Positions 11,344-22,909 of a stretch of 64,000 nt of DNA are shown piece by piece (within the stretch, counting starts at the first letter, position 1; each line of letters starts with the position of its first letter). This DNA is from Oncomelania hupensis. Taxonomy: Eukaryota > Mollusca > Gastropoda > Littorinimorpha > Pomatiopsidae. The stretch lies in the NCBI GenBank assembly GCA_036898135.1, contig CM072512.1, positions 18,845,118-18,909,117 on the forward strand, read 5' to 3'. The notes under the pieces were generated by a model that worked only from the letters and a program-made list of their open reading frames with translations, did no database searches and was not told where the DNA came from. The position numbers were made by a program, and so were the translations under genes.

Positions 11344-11605
11344 AGGCATGGTGGCCGAATGGTTAGAGCGTTGGCTTGCGGATCGGAAAGTCCCGGGTTT
11401 GAGCCCAGGTCGGGCATTGTGTTGTGTTGTGTCCCTGGGAAAGACACTTTACTCTCGTTTCCTACTCCTTCGGATGAGAGTATAAACCGAGGTCTAGTCT
11501 GTTTCGCATACATTACATCATAAGGGACTTTAAAGATCCTGACGCTCATATCCTAGACGGGTGAGCGCCGGTAACAAGAACACACCCAGCATGCACCTTG
11601 GTAAA
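11344..11605 (+). mobile_element. tRNA-derived SINE, family A, copy 2
   Basis: The tRNA-like head carries an A box TGGCCGAATGGTTAG (from 11352) and a B box GGGTTTGAGCCC (11395-11406). Then comes the family body with CCTGGGAAAGACACTTTACTC, ATGAGAGTATAAACCGAGG and GATCCTGACGCTCAT. It stops near CACCTTGGTAAAAAAAA, so the 3' third seen in the copy at 8462-8857 is missing. The head would be the internal RNA polymerase III promoter. Confidence 0.8.
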
Positions 11606-11659
11606 AAAAAGTGCCATAATGATCAACACGATTGATTGTGGGCATATACGGCAAGACAA

Positions 11660-13914
11660 GACAAGGCAATAGAGGCAGTTTGTGCATCAAATTCTGCAGT
11701 TCACATCATTGCTGGAAAGGCTTATTCTAGGGCAATTAGAGCACATTTTCTTGTCGAAGCAGCATTGAGTGCAATATTTGTAAGCACATCCTTCAACATG
11801 TCATGGCTGTTGCTCCATCCTGACACTTTGTCCAATGATTACAATCCTAGGAAGGAAAACGGTGATTGTCAAGAAGAAGAGTCACTTCTACATAATCCTG
11901 CAGATCTTGACATAACAGATGACTTTGATTAGGCTCTTTTTGAATCACTGATGCAGGGCAAAACAACAGCAAGAGATGCTGCAATACATCCTGTATTAGG
12001 ACGCATTAAAGCAACGTTGGAAGATTTCAAACGACAATGTTCAAGTAGAACGAGCAAGCTATGGATTCAAGAAATGGTACACCTCCTTCACACAGCAATA
12101 TAGGCTGAGAGAACTGGAGACTTCAAGCTCCATCTATCTGCTGTTGCCAAAATGTTGCCCTATTTTGCTGCTTCAGGGCACAACCTCTACACCAAGTCGG
12201 CCAGGCTGTACTTACAGCAAATGATGGAGTTGAACAAAACCTACCCAGAAGTCTATCACGATTTCATGGCAGGCCATCACGTGAAAAGGAGAAGCGATCG
12301 CTATAGGGCTGGTCTGTCGTGTGATCTGGTGATTGAGCAAACATTGATGAGGACGCTGACGTCAAATGGTGGCCTAACTAAAGGGCGCGGAATGGGCGAA
12401 CGACAAAGGCTTGTTTGGCTTCCCTCTATGCCTGCTTGTGCAACAGCAAACCAATGGATGCAATCCTTGACGCAAACAGAGTTCACAACAAGTGAGCAGC
12501 ACAAAGATTCTTCTGAAATAAGGCAAGAGAAAGACCACAAAGAAACTTTGACAGTCATCAACTATGTTTCATCCAAAAATCCGTTTTGCGTTGACATGAG
12601 TCTTAGGTCTATTGCTACTGGCTAAGCAGCTGACTCATCTGTCAATGCTGACCAAGCTGTTGAAATTGGTCAGCGCATTCTCCAAGGGATGACGGGTCAA
12701 TCTCCAGCTGACGTGACGTTCAAGAAAAGCAATCAAGCAGTCACAATGACGACAAAAACTGGAGTGACTATTGGCCAGGAAATGGTGCAAGTGGATCCGC
12801 AGTTATCTTTTCAAAGGTTGGTGCAAATCGCTGGGAATGATACCAACAGGCTCGAAGAAATGTTTTACTCTGTACTGGCCAATGTACCTGCCTCCTTGTT
12901 TGATGCGACAGGATTCCCCAGAAAAGCCAACAAACATACTCTTGCAGGATTTCTCTGGTCTGCTGTCAATGAAACTGCATCCTTGCCAAGAGAAAATGTG
13001 AAATACATTCTCGATGGTGGATCCCTTTTGCATCGCCTTCCATGGCCCAGAGGGTCGTCCTAAAAGATCTAGCAGAGATGTATGTCAGCTTTGTTGCTAG
13101 GAAACATACACTAGCTACAATCATTTTCGATGGCAATGTTGATGGCCCAAGTACCAAAGATGTTGCCCATCTTCGAAGAAGCAAAGGCATGGTTGGGAGA
13201 CATGTAGCCTATGATCCTGACAGGATCCTCTGCGAGACGAAGGAAATATTCTTGGCCAACTGCGAAAACAAACCGGAACAACAGTCTGTAATAACATTCT
13301 TTTTGCCCATGCATTCTGTGGATACGACATGACATCTCATCCCTTCAACATCTCAAAATCACTCACAGTCAAGAAGCTTGATTCAGGAGAGCTCCTGGAT
13401 GAGGCTAGAGTATTCAATGATAAGATGTCAAGTCATGATGCTGTTGCAGCGGCTGGTGAGAGGGTATTTGTTCACCTGTACAGTGAAAAACGTTCTGATA
13501 CCTTGACCAAACTGTGGTTTGTCAAATATGAGCAAAAAGTGTCTGCAAGCCATACACAAATCCAAGCTAAAGTGCTCCCCCAACAGCAGCAGCAGCTGAA
13601 TTCCATGCCTACAGAACATTCTACCAAGTCCAGGAGTAGCTGAATCTAGACAGAGACCATGGTCTATCACCAATGGATTGGGAATGGAAGTTACAGGAGG
13701 GTGGGCTACTTCCAATCATAACTAATAAGCCAGCTTCTCCATAGGATATTTTGAATGTTATCCGCTGCTGCTGCTAGAAAGACTGCTCACCTGGCAGATG
13801 CAGATGCAGAAAGCACGGACTTACGTGCACCATAGCTTGTGGAGAATGCCGTGGAGTCAGCTGCACAAACTCTGTGGTTCAGCTGGATGACGAGTCGGAT
13901 TCTGAGAGCGACTA
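11660..13914 (+). pseudogene. Decayed gene: FEN1/XPG-like region plus CXC tail
   Basis: Conceptual translation across several frames gives the backbone of a family that I recall from cnidarian, mollusc and other invertebrate genomes. In order there is HIIAGKAYSRAIR near 11710, then KMLPYFAASGHNLYTKSARL near 12150 and DLVIEQTLMR near 12335. TTSEQHKDSSEIRQ follows near 12490, then DGGSLLHRLPWPRG near 13015, FDGNVDGPSTKDVAHLRR near 13128 and FAHAFCGYDMTSHPF near 13302. The last block is a cysteine tail (CRCRKHGLTC, ACGECRGVSC) at about 13755-13860, followed by an acidic end. FDG...STKD...RR and FxGCD-like blocks resemble FEN1/XPG nuclease motifs, which is my inference. In-frame stops lie at 11930, 12101 and 12623, with another in the cysteine tail. 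Frame changes occur near 13045, 13265 and 13580. The copy cannot make the full protein. Confidence 0.75.
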
Positions 13915-14830
13915 AGGTAGACCACTTCTATATTCTACTGGAAAACTAATCAATTTCCTGGGTTTTTCTGTTTTTCTTTATTTCGTGTGTCTTCCTTTTA
14001 ACTAATCTTTTTTCTCTTGTGAATTAAATAGAAGTCGACTTTTACAATCGAGATCAAGATTTTTAAGATCATCGGAATTTCGCATTTATACCCCTATGTT
14101 AATTAAATTTTAATCCACAGTCAGAACTAAAACTGACACAGAAAGCGTTGAAACAGATTTTCGGACTGTATATGTTAAGAGCTTTCATTTGACATGCAAC
14201 ATGATATGGTTTTGAATTAAATGTTTATTTCAAGTAATCTCCCTTTGACGTTTTGAACTGTGAAAAAACATAAGCACCAAAAATCATGTTTCAGACCCCT
14301 TTTTTTTACTGGGACTTTTTATAGGTATTTCCTCATTGCTTAAAGAATATTTTTTACTGCATAGCATTTTTATAGGAATTAGTTGCTTATTTGGCTATTT
14401 ATTTCATTACTGGGACTGGACTAGTATTGAGACTGGTTTATACGATCACCCAACTGTCGCTGTCTGTGCCAAGCTGTCATTCGGGAGTTGGAAAGGCTTG
14501 AGGGTGAAGGCCAGAAGGGAGTTCAAGAGGTCCGCCAGCACGTCACAGAGGCCCCATGTGTCCTTACCAACGTCATCCGCTGAACTTAGCAGTCCCTGTA
14601 TAATACGAACTTTTTGCATTTGATCGGTGTCTAATCGCGACGTGATCTATTCGTGTACCTTGTTTGACATTACAATCCATATCGCACTGACTCGGCTATC
14701 TAGTCATGTGAGACCGTATTCGATTCGTCAGTAGCTATATTTAGGTTAGCATTAAAACGTTTTGCTATTGTCGGGTTGTATGTAAGGTACCCTTGTGATA
14801 TGCAATAACCATCCAATCCCATGCAATCCA
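13915..14830. other. Non-coding stretch
   Basis: AT-rich sequence without recognised coding or repeat families. A GC-richer island at about 14450-14600 is open on the plus strand for 95 codons but matches nothing I know. Confidence 0.5.
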
Positions 14831-14971
14831 CTCTCTCTCCTTCTCTCTCCGTCTCTGTCTCTGTCTCTCTCTCCTTCTCTCTCTGTCTCTGTCTCTATCT
14901 CTCTGTATCTCTGTCTGTCTCTCTCTCACACACACACACACACACGCACACACACACACACACACACACAC
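14831..14971. repeat. (CT)n followed by (AC)n
   Basis: CT/TCTG-rich tract to about 14928, then CA dinucleotides to 14971. Open frames on both strands through it are low complexity. Confidence 0.95.
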
Positions 14972-15187
14972 CAAACCTCATCTAACGTTGTTTACCTGTC
15001 GGCGACTATCATCACTCTGCGTAATGACTTCAGACGTGGATTGTATGTTTAGAGGTTGCCGTAAAGCGTATGATCTACAGTATTATTTTACAAGGTTCGG
15101 GCACAAAGTAATAGCTAGCGGAAGGGGGCATCTAATGTTACAGGTGTTTTAATGCTTTGTCAAATTATTAAAGTCAGGTACGCTAAC

Positions 15188-15294
15188 TAAATCGTAGACG
15201 TCTTGAACTGAGATCTGACATTCTCTCTAAGTGTAGTAAATAAATCGTAGACGTCCTGAACTGAGATCTGACATTCCTCTCTAAGTGTAGTAAA
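15188..15294. repeat. Two-copy tandem duplication, 53-54 bp
   Basis: Units 15188-15240 and 15241-15294 both start TAAATCGTAGACGTC and end GTGTAGTAAA. They differ by one substitution and one inserted C that I can see, so the duplication is recent. Confidence 0.92.
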
Positions 15295-15460
15295 TATTAT
15301 GTTGTAAAATAGGGGCGTAAATGTTATTTTATTTCTTTCTTCTTTTTCTTTAACACTATTGTCCCTTTGATTTAAGGAAATTCTGGGCCACCGTAGTCGC
15401 AGCTCGTGGCGCGCGCAAACCCAACCTACCTAATATTAGTTGTGTTTTTGAAATTTTGCT

Positions 15461-15648
15461 TGGGGAGCAAACCGGAGTACCCGGAGAAAAGCTCCGATGC
15501 GTTGTCCGAGTCGAAAGTAAATAATATTGGGAGAAACATAATGTCCAGAGACTGGATCTACCCCATACCTGGCAGGCACCAATGGTTTGTAGCCTGTGGA
15601 GAAGGCAAGTTAGCCCCGCCTTAAACCACTCGGCCACAACGCTCGTTA
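15461..15648 (-). mobile_element. Degenerate tRNA-derived SINE
   Basis: On the minus strand GTGGCCGAGTGGTTTAAGG (ending near 15638) is a good tRNA Ser/Leu-like A box. A poor B-box-like GGTAGATCCAGTC follows. About 120 bp downstream TTTTCTCCGGGTACTCCGGT (15471-15490) matches the central domain of the SINE at 52527-52959. It is an older member of a SINE group sharing that central domain. Confidence 0.6.
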
Positions 15649-17071
15649 TGATTTCTTGGACTGAAAACATGCTAACTTGTAACATTTTCCTGACAATTTT
15701 CAGTGTTAATTGGTATCCGTCTAATGCGTGTGTTGGTCTAAAGACAGTACATGATTTGGACGTAATTGAATCTTTTATTGCATTCGTCTTTGTAACGCGT
15801 TATCCAAGTTGTACTTCAACTGCCTCAGCCAATTGCAAGCTTTATATTTACTAAAATCTGTATTCTGTTTCCCTAATCACAAATCAACTGTATAAGTAGC
15901 AACAGTAAACTGAAAAGTGCCCAATGGCAACAAAATGACTTTCTGTTGAACGTTCTAGCACGCTCTTACAAACCATATACTTGTCGAAATAGCAACTGAG
16001 TCACTTTTCAATTCTCTCTCTCTCTGTCTCTCTCTGTCTCTCTCTCTTTCTCTCTCTCCCTCTCTCTGTCTCTCTCTCTTTCTCTCTGTGTTTCTGAATG
16101 TTCCAGAACCTTGTTGTCTGAAACAAACCGTTGGCCGTTTTGCAGTGTTTATCTCTGCGAGTTAATCCCTCAGAAGTGGTGCCGCTGGAGCCAGATAGTG
16201 AGGTGACCGAACATGAAGTCGTTAACATCAGATTGAAGGATTTACATCGGAGTTTAGTCGAGCGTTTCAGATTGTTGGTTCGGAGCGGTTCCGTGGCAGG
16301 AACAGTGTTAGTCATTAATGTGGCGTACAAGGAGGGCTTTTGTTTTAAAGGTTTTCCCATACACGTTGGCTTTGAAGCTAGACGAAGAACAATACGTTTC
16401 TGGGTGACAAACTTCATTAATTTGCTATGAAGAGCGTCAATCTTTTTCGGTTTTGTTGTCGGAGCGTTTGTACCTGTACACACGTCGTTTATACCTGTAC
16501 ACACGTGCAAAACCGCTTAGCGCAGCAGCGATGGAAATAAAAGAGGGAAAAGATCTAAAAGTATGCGAGAATTGGTGCACTTCTATGCATCATAATTATT
16601 TCTCAATTGCTATTTTTTGCTGGTAATCGTGCAACCTTAGTGCTTACCATCACAAAGATGCATAATCTGTCGCTTTTAATGCCTAGACTACGACGTGTTG
16701 GCTTTAAATGTGTGAAGTGGGTGTAACCAGGTTTGTTTGTTAAAGTGGTGTTTTTCTTGTGTTACGCTACTTTATTCAGACTGCATTCTCAAAACGGTTA
16801 CACACAGCTGCACACGTTCAAGATTTATTTAGGATCGGTACAAAGAACACAGACTATACTGGATGTACTTGTGATGCCTTTTTGTGCAGTAATATTTGAT
16901 CTTAACTGAACACTAATTATACTGCATTTAGGGTAGTACTTCTAGCTTTCCCGTGTATAGCAATACTCCTCCTTCGCAACGCCCATTCCCACCGTATTCT
17001 AATCTCCCTGCACCAATTATTAACAGTAGTATGCGCCTTTGTTCAGGCCATTGGACTGTACGCTGTCCTCC
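15649..17071. other. Non-coding stretch with (CT)n
   Basis: A CT-rich microsatellite occupies about 16012-16090. Frames on both strands over 16001-16510 are open for 100-170 codons. The minus one runs into Arg/Glu strings encoded by the microsatellite, and neither resembles a known protein. Two nearby copies of ACCTGTACACACGT lie at about 16470-16506. Confidence 0.5.
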
Positions 17072-17285
17072 TACATTATGTTTCTGTTTGGCTATACCTA
17101 GCTTTGAACATTGTTTATTTTTTTGTCCAATTTTATCCTACATTATGTTTCTGTTCGGCTATACCTATCTTTGAACATTGTTGACTTGTTCAATTTTATC
17201 TGACTGTCCTCCTACATTATATTTCTGTTCGGCTATACCTAGCTTTGAACATTGTTTATTTACTTGTCCAATTTTATCTGACCGT
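17072..17285. repeat. Tandem repeat, three units of about 67-74 bp
   Basis: Units begin at 17072, 17139 and 17213 with TACATTATGTTTCTGTT or a close variant. Each carries GGCTATACCTA, TTTGAACATTGTT and CCAATTTTATC. Divergence between units is modest. Confidence 0.9.
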
Positions 17286-18979
17286 TTTAATTTTTAGAGA
17301 TTTATTTGTCATAGTCATGGTTTTTCCACAGACCGTGCGGCAAGTGACAGGCTGGGACCTAGTTTTCTTGTGTGCGTGGCAAGATTGATTGTGGATTTCG
17401 AGGTGTCATCCTTGTTATGATAAAAACGTACTTTATTGTTTTTTTAAGATATTTTTCTTATTGAGTTAATGTCTTTTTTAAAATAATTTTTTTGTTATAA
17501 ATTTTTGTAGTGTTTTACAAATATTAAGGGCGTATGATAAACTTTTAGATATGTTTATTTATTAATCTATTCATGGTAATTCTATGGTTAGGCTTAATTT
17601 TAATGTTTTTTCATCAATGAAAGCAAGCTAATGGATAATGAACTCTTGAAGGTGCCTGATCGCTTATTTAAATGTTAAAGTTTTAATTAGTTCTTATAAC
17701 GACATTGTAATCATGTTATATTCTTATTTTAAAGTTAAGTATGTTTTAAATATTTAGCAATGAATGTTTTTCCCTGGCAATGAATGAAATTTCCCTTTTC
17801 TTTTCGTTCTTTAATTCTAATATTTTAACGTTCCTGGGAATTTTAATTATTCTTTTTTAGTTCTATATTTTAATAATATTTTAATTTTCACGTCCCTTAT
17901 ATGCCGCAGGTGTCTTGGGACAGCAATTTACTAAACAACAACAACAACAACAACTTTTGCGTGAGAATCCGCTCGCGGTGTTAAGAGGTCACTTAAGAGT
18001 TAACGAAGCAGTGGGTTCTCATAACGGACGCAAGAGTCTACTGCATTCAGTCTATCGCGAGGCTGCCAGCATGGATCTACCAGTTTATTATGAACTATTT
18101 ACAACATGTCCGTGTTCCATAGTTCTTGTATAAATGCTTGAGCAAACTGATGTTATCGCCGCTACCGTCGTCGCATAGGTAGTTTATGCTTAATACTTGG
18201 TTGCGATCGCTTCTACTAAACGTTATCGGATATGGCATATGTAAAAAGCCGTTCGTGTCAACAGATAATGATTAGTCACTCTGGGTCTGACCTTTTACCT
18301 CAGACCCGGGACGGGGGCACCCAGCTTTTATTTTCCTGTATACTGTGTCTGGGGTAGTATAGGTATGCGCCGACGGCTGATAAAGAACTGGTGACTCATC
18401 CTCTTTATCGTCTCGCTGATCGTTATGTACGTGTGGGGAGATTATGAAGGGGCCAACCCTCGATTTTTTTTTCTACACTGCAATCTCGTACACCCCACGG
18501 TTGGAGGTCAGACACCGTTTGAGACATTAGGCACTATAACTTTCTATTTTGGTTTGGGGTTTGCAAGCTGATAACCTTGAGGAAAAGTGAATGAATTGAA
18601 GTTGTGTGACTCCCCACAACCACCTTGTGTGCTTTTTTAAGTTAACATGTATAACTTTTCTTCTTTCCTACACATTTTCTTCCAGTCCCTTCTATTATCT
18701 TAGAACGTCTTTTTTTTTTGGTTTCGTTGTACCTGAGTGTACTGGGTTTGTTTAACGCTTAACGTCTTCCTGCAGGGTCTACGTAAATGAGAACAAAACA
18801 CGTCTTTGATAGGGAAAACATAACTGATCAGATAAAGGAATAGACTACACAGTTGGGTTGGTAAACAGCATCCCTGGACCCTAGCTAGAGGCACAAGACG
18901 CCATGTTCGTTAAAGCTCGATATGGCTAAATTTCGTAGGCAGGAATATATATTATGAGGGTTTTATTTCTCATTCACTC
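17286..18979. other. Very AT-rich non-coding stretch
   Basis: 17286-17900 is strongly T-rich. At about 18280-18315, GGGTCTGA...TCAGACCC forms a short imperfect hairpin. No coding or repeat family recognised. Confidence 0.55.
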
Positions 18980-19065
18980 ACTCACACACACACCACACAC
19001 ATACACACACCTACATACACCACACACACATACACCACACACACCACACACACACACACCACACA
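18980..19065. repeat. Interrupted (CA)n microsatellite
   Basis: CACACA blocks broken by CCACA and TACA units. A second short CA run lies at about 19166-19189. Confidence 0.92.
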
Positions 19066-19252
19066 TTTCATTATTTTATTCCCCATGAACCGCAAGAATA
19101 TATGCATTTAGATAAATGAAGACATCAAATTACACACAATTAAACAAATAAAATTATACAAATGTCACACACACACACGCACACACACAGATTTGCAAAA
19201 TATCAGAACTGGGTTTATTTAAGAATGTAGGAATAGGAAATGTGATTTTTCT

Positions 19253-19317
19253 GACGGAAAGAGCGCAAAATTCATCTTAAAATGTAAGAATCTGATGCGA
19301 AACTCGCTCTTTCCGTC
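19253..19317. repeat. Hairpin family, copy 2
   Basis: It has the same perfect 13-bp arms as 7048-7117: GACGGAAAGAGCG at 19253-19265 and CGCTCTTTCCGTC at 19305-19317. The loop is 39 nt and differs from copy 1. Upstream flanks are related (TTTAAGAAT, AAATG). The arms are identical while the loops have diverged. Confidence 0.75.
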
Positions 19318-20250
19318 TAGAAAGTTGATCTAGTTCGTCTCCTAAAGGGGACGAAATAGTTCGACTTTTCTTCAAAATTTGCCCGAAAAGTGAATCAGAC
19401 ATAATGGATTATGGCGTTTCGTATAATACGTCTAATTTTCTTCTATAATTATTGTGACGTTATGACAAATGGAAACAGATGCCGGTTGCAAAAGCAATGC
19501 CTTTCCACCAGGAGAAGACCTTATTGAAGGAATTAGTGTACTGTTAAATTCAATTCAAGACCATTTGCTTTTAACGTTGAATGTCATGACAATCGTCAAA
19601 GGTCAACGAGTATCAGTACTTGTAAGAGTTTCCACACCAGTAACGATCAGCCAAGAAACTCATGGACATCATGTCAAGCTAACTGAGCTAAATTGGGGGG
19701 CAGTGATATTCTGACAGTTTAGTGACGGAAGATAATGCATCATGCAGCCCTGACATCCATGACCTCAAATAGCACACAGTGCATGTCTGTTATGCCGATC
19801 AATAATTAAATATGACCGCTGAGAACTTGGACAGCCGCTCATGACTATTAAGTTTGAGGCTAACAGATCTCAGCTATGTTGATTATAATGAGTGTCAGGA
19901 CCTAAGCAAGGCCAACATGCTTTGCAAGTCTGTGTTCTATTTTGTAAGAGAGGGTCTTTTACCGGACGGATGTAGTCTAAGAGTATATTCTACATGTACA
20001 AACAAAAATAAGCCATGTACAAGTCTAAACCCCTAAACATACATACATACATTATTTTGACATTGCATAATAGCCAAGTCGTGGTTTGTTTATAGCTTAA
20101 TATCGCAGTGCCAATGTGGTTTACTAGATGGGTGACGTCTTTGGCGCCGCTTTTATACAATATTGACGTCTGCACCCTGTCACGATGGTGCTGCTAGTAC
20201 TAGTACGTGAATTTCTTTTTTTCTCAGTGAAGTAGTCTTCATTCTGTTTA
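19318..20250. other. Non-coding stretch
   Basis: No recognised family. A short imperfect palindrome GTCTCCTAAAGGGGAC lies near 19339. The plus-strand frame at 19469-19714 (81 codons) is unremarkable. Confidence 0.5.
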
Positions 20251-20443
20251 TTTTTGTATTTGAAAGTTCTAGATGGCGTGTTAGAGAAAATAAAAGTCTG
20301 AATTATCAATTCATCAGTATGTGAAGTACTATTTGTATTACATGATGTACATAGTTTTGTATTTCAAAGCACCAAATGCTGTGTTAGAAGAAAAAAGTCT
20401 GAATTATCAGTTTATCAGTATGTTAAGTAAATACTATTTCTCT
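20251..20443. repeat. Diverged tandem duplication, about 83-90 bp units
   Basis: Units at about 20251-20333 and 20354-20443 share TTTTGTATTT, GTGTTAGA, AAAGTCTGAATTATCA and ATCAGTATGT in order, with many substitutions between. This is older than the duplication at 15188. Confidence 0.8.
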
Positions 20444-21761
20444 GTGCATGATCCTTAATGACTGTGAATTGTAAACTGGTTATATGTAATTCATTATATC
20501 TGGTATTAGTATCAAAAACTATTATCATTAAGAAGGAGAAATAAGAAGTGCTTATCGTACCAAGCATAGCGTTTTATCATGCTGTAGTAATACTTGCCAA
20601 ACAAACAGGAGCTGAGACTGTTCCTTTGGCGAACATATAAGACAGAACAATTCTTTCAATCTTGGGGTTTACTTTTATTCTGCACACACATGATTAATAA
20701 GCCCAGTTAATTCCCTGCAGCCACTCCCGAACGCCAGACCTAAACATTCTCTCATTGTTTTCTAGCATTTTTGACAGCTGTGGGAGAAGTTCTTTTACAC
20801 ACGAACCCCTCTCGACTTGTTGACTTTGGAAAACAATGGTTTCTGCATTACTCAAAGCCCATATTGTGTTTCTAAGGGTCGCATTATCGACTGTTGTATA
20901 TGGATTGGTTCCAACTTTGGGGCCATTTTTTCCTCTTCCTGTGAGCTAAATGCATTACATCAAGACTACGAGAAGCATGCGCCGAGTCCAGCGGAGTTGA
21001 AGAAGTTAATAGTTCACAAGTTTAAAGCAGCCTTCTTGAACCTGAAGTAATACGTCGTGAGATGTTTTCTTAACATCGGGAAATCCAGCACGATTTTTGC
21101 TTTTTGGCAAATTACTTGGAACTATTGCATTTTATTTGCGAAAGGTTGCATTTTAAAAGACAGTTTGCTTTTTTAAAAATTATATGTCAGAATGATAGAT
21201 CGCAGATGTTGAAAACGCGCACCTTGGGCTTGGCTCAGAGAGATGCATGCAGCAAGTATCTCTTTGAATGGCGTAGCATGTTAGTACTCAATTCGGATAT
21301 ACTGCATACAGTTTATTTTAGTACGAGACCATTGTCAGACCATGTTGTACTTATTTACAGGTTTGAATTTTAACACGTGCTTGTAAATCTTGGATAGAAC
21401 TTCTAAATATATACATGATTATAGTAGAATTCGTAATATTCCATTCAACTAAGAACAGATCCATGGACAATTCAAAACAGAGGATGTTCAACACAAATAA
21501 ACTATATAGATCTAAAAACGATCAAAACATAGAACTAATAAAACTCAGAATAGCTCCGTGGTCAACTCGAAGAGATCCATAAAGCACTCAATTCCTCTTG
21601 TAGACGCTGGCAATTAATGTAGTCGGCAACCCAGGCCATTGTTACATATAGTATGATGCATCATTCTGACAGTAGACAAGGAACGTCAACATCAACATCA
21701 CCCTGCGGCAAGTTTCAGATCGATCCCATTGCTGTTGTGGACCAGCAGCCTTCAGTCTTTA
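20444..21761. other. Non-coding stretch
   Basis: Mixed AT-rich sequence. Short open frames at 20817-21050 and 21104-21373 match no family I know. No repeats shared with the rest of the window were seen. Confidence 0.5.
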
Positions 21762-21919
21762 TGTAGCGGAAAGGGAGGCGACTGGTTGAGGCTTGGGAGA
21801 GAAATTGTCTACCTTGAATTTCTTGGTTAGACTAGCCTTGGGTGGCTCCTGCTTTGCAGAATCCTTTGGGGATGCATTTGGGTTATGCAGGACAAGGCGA
21901 CACGACATTTGTTCTCCCC
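21762..21919 (-). repeat. Inverted duplication of an ORF fragment, left arm
   Basis: Read on the minus strand, this 158-bp arm is nearly identical to 22410-22567 on the plus strand, with about four mismatches by eye. It encodes the same peptide block, including SPKDSAKQEPPKASLTKKF and DNFSPKPQPVASL. The minus-strand frame extends to 21977. A transcript through both arms would fold into a long hairpin. I do not recognise the protein family. Confidence 0.9.
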
Positions 21920-22058
21920 GGCTGACCATTCGCTTTCTGCTTTTAGTGGTGAGCGGGACTACTTTGTCGGCAAGCATTTTATGCAGGTCGGTGGCAGCGA
22001 CTTTGCAGAAGAGTGCGTGGCACTAGTAGCCGGCACCCCGGTACTACCACCCACTTGA

Positions 22059-22259
22059 GGGGCCGGGTAGCTCAGTTGGTAAGAGCGTCTTGCTAGTAAC
22101 CGAAAGGTCGCTGGTTCGAATCCCGGATTGGTCAACGTGTGATCATATTATTTTCCCCTTTACCAACAACTGGCCCGCTGGTGTCAGTATAAATCGGTCC
22201 AGTAGTCACCTATATGCGAAAGTGTCGTGTGACTATAATCTACAAACAACAACAACAAC
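22059..22259 (+). mobile_element. tRNA-Thr-like SINE, family B, copy 1
   Basis: The head GGCCGGGTAGCTCAGTTGG holds the A box, and GGTTCGAATCCC is the B box. Between them CTAGTAA sits where the anticodon loop would be, as in tRNA-Thr (AGT). A 120-bp non-tRNA body follows and ends in CAACAACAACAAC. The T stem pairs poorly and the sequence continues past the tRNA end, so this is a SINE and not a tRNA gene. Nearly identical to the copy at 44044-44245. Imperfect ACTACCACCCA-like flanks are possible target duplications. Confidence 0.88.
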
Positions 22260-22409
22260 TACCAACCACGCTTCACCGCCTTGCAGGGCAAATATTTTTA
22301 TGTCCCTCTTTTGGGGGATAAAATGAAGATAACAGCTCGGGTGGAGCAATGTTCTCAAGGTCGTGGCCGAGAGACGGGAGTCAAATACTCCGCTCGGCTA
22401 CAAGTGGCT

Positions 22410-22612
22410 GGGGAGAACAAATGTCGTGTTGCCTTGTCCTGCATAACCCAATGGCATCCCCAAAGGATTCTGCAAAGCAGGAGCCACCCAAGGCTAGTCT
22501 AACCAAGAAATTCAAGGTAGACAATTTCTCTCCCAAGCCTCAACCAGTCGCCTCCCTTTCTGCTACATTTAGTTTCAGCAAAATAATTAAGCAAGAGCTT
22601 GTTGATAAAGAT
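22410..22612 (+). repeat. Inverted duplication of an ORF fragment, right arm
   Basis: The plus-strand partner of 21762-21919 covers 22410-22567. The frame, open from 22349, continues past the duplicated part to a stop at about 22613-22615 with a C-terminus FSKIIKQELVDKD. The right arm therefore carries the natural 3' end, and the left arm may be a partial inverted copy. Family unknown. The SINE at 22059-22259 sits between the arms. Confidence 0.7.
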
Positions 22613-22737
22613 TAACAACAAAGTTAATAATCATTTATCATATCATGCATTCAAAAACATATGCTATGGGCGAGTCATTTTATTCTTGAATGGTTGAAAT
22701 CGTGAACATCACCTTTTTTTAAATATATATTATTCTT

Positions 22738-22741
22738 CTTC

Positions 22742-22792
<51 letters not shown>

Positions 22793-22829
22793 GTCTCTGT
22801 TTCTCTCTGTCGGTCTCTGTCTTTGTATC

Positions 22830-22906
<77 letters not shown>
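22738..22906. repeat. (CT)n with (GTCT)n
   Basis: CT dinucleotides with TCTG and GTCT sub-blocks. The minus-strand open frame through it is an Arg/Glu string and not a gene. Confidence 0.96.

Positions 22907-22909
<3 letters not shown>

Noticed and set aside
14795..15052. Ser/Leu- and Thr/His-rich open frames over CT/CA repeats (also 9593-9916, 10302-10628, 22730-22957, 61346-61567)
   Set aside because: They are translations of microsatellites, open on both strands, with no conserved residues.
16001..16510. Overlapping long frames on both strands
   Set aside because: Both strands are open and neither peptide is recognisable. The minus frame extends into the CT repeat.
18280..18315. GGGTCTGA...TCAGACCC hairpin as a terminator or regulatory RNA
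   Set aside because: Short imperfect stem without conserved context or a second copy. In eukaryotic DNA this is expected by chance.
22059..22135. Functional tRNA-Thr gene (also 44044-44120)
   Set aside because: A and B boxes are present, but the T stem and acceptor stem pair poorly. Both copies continue into the same non-tRNA body with a repeat tail, and one has a target duplication. These are SINE heads.
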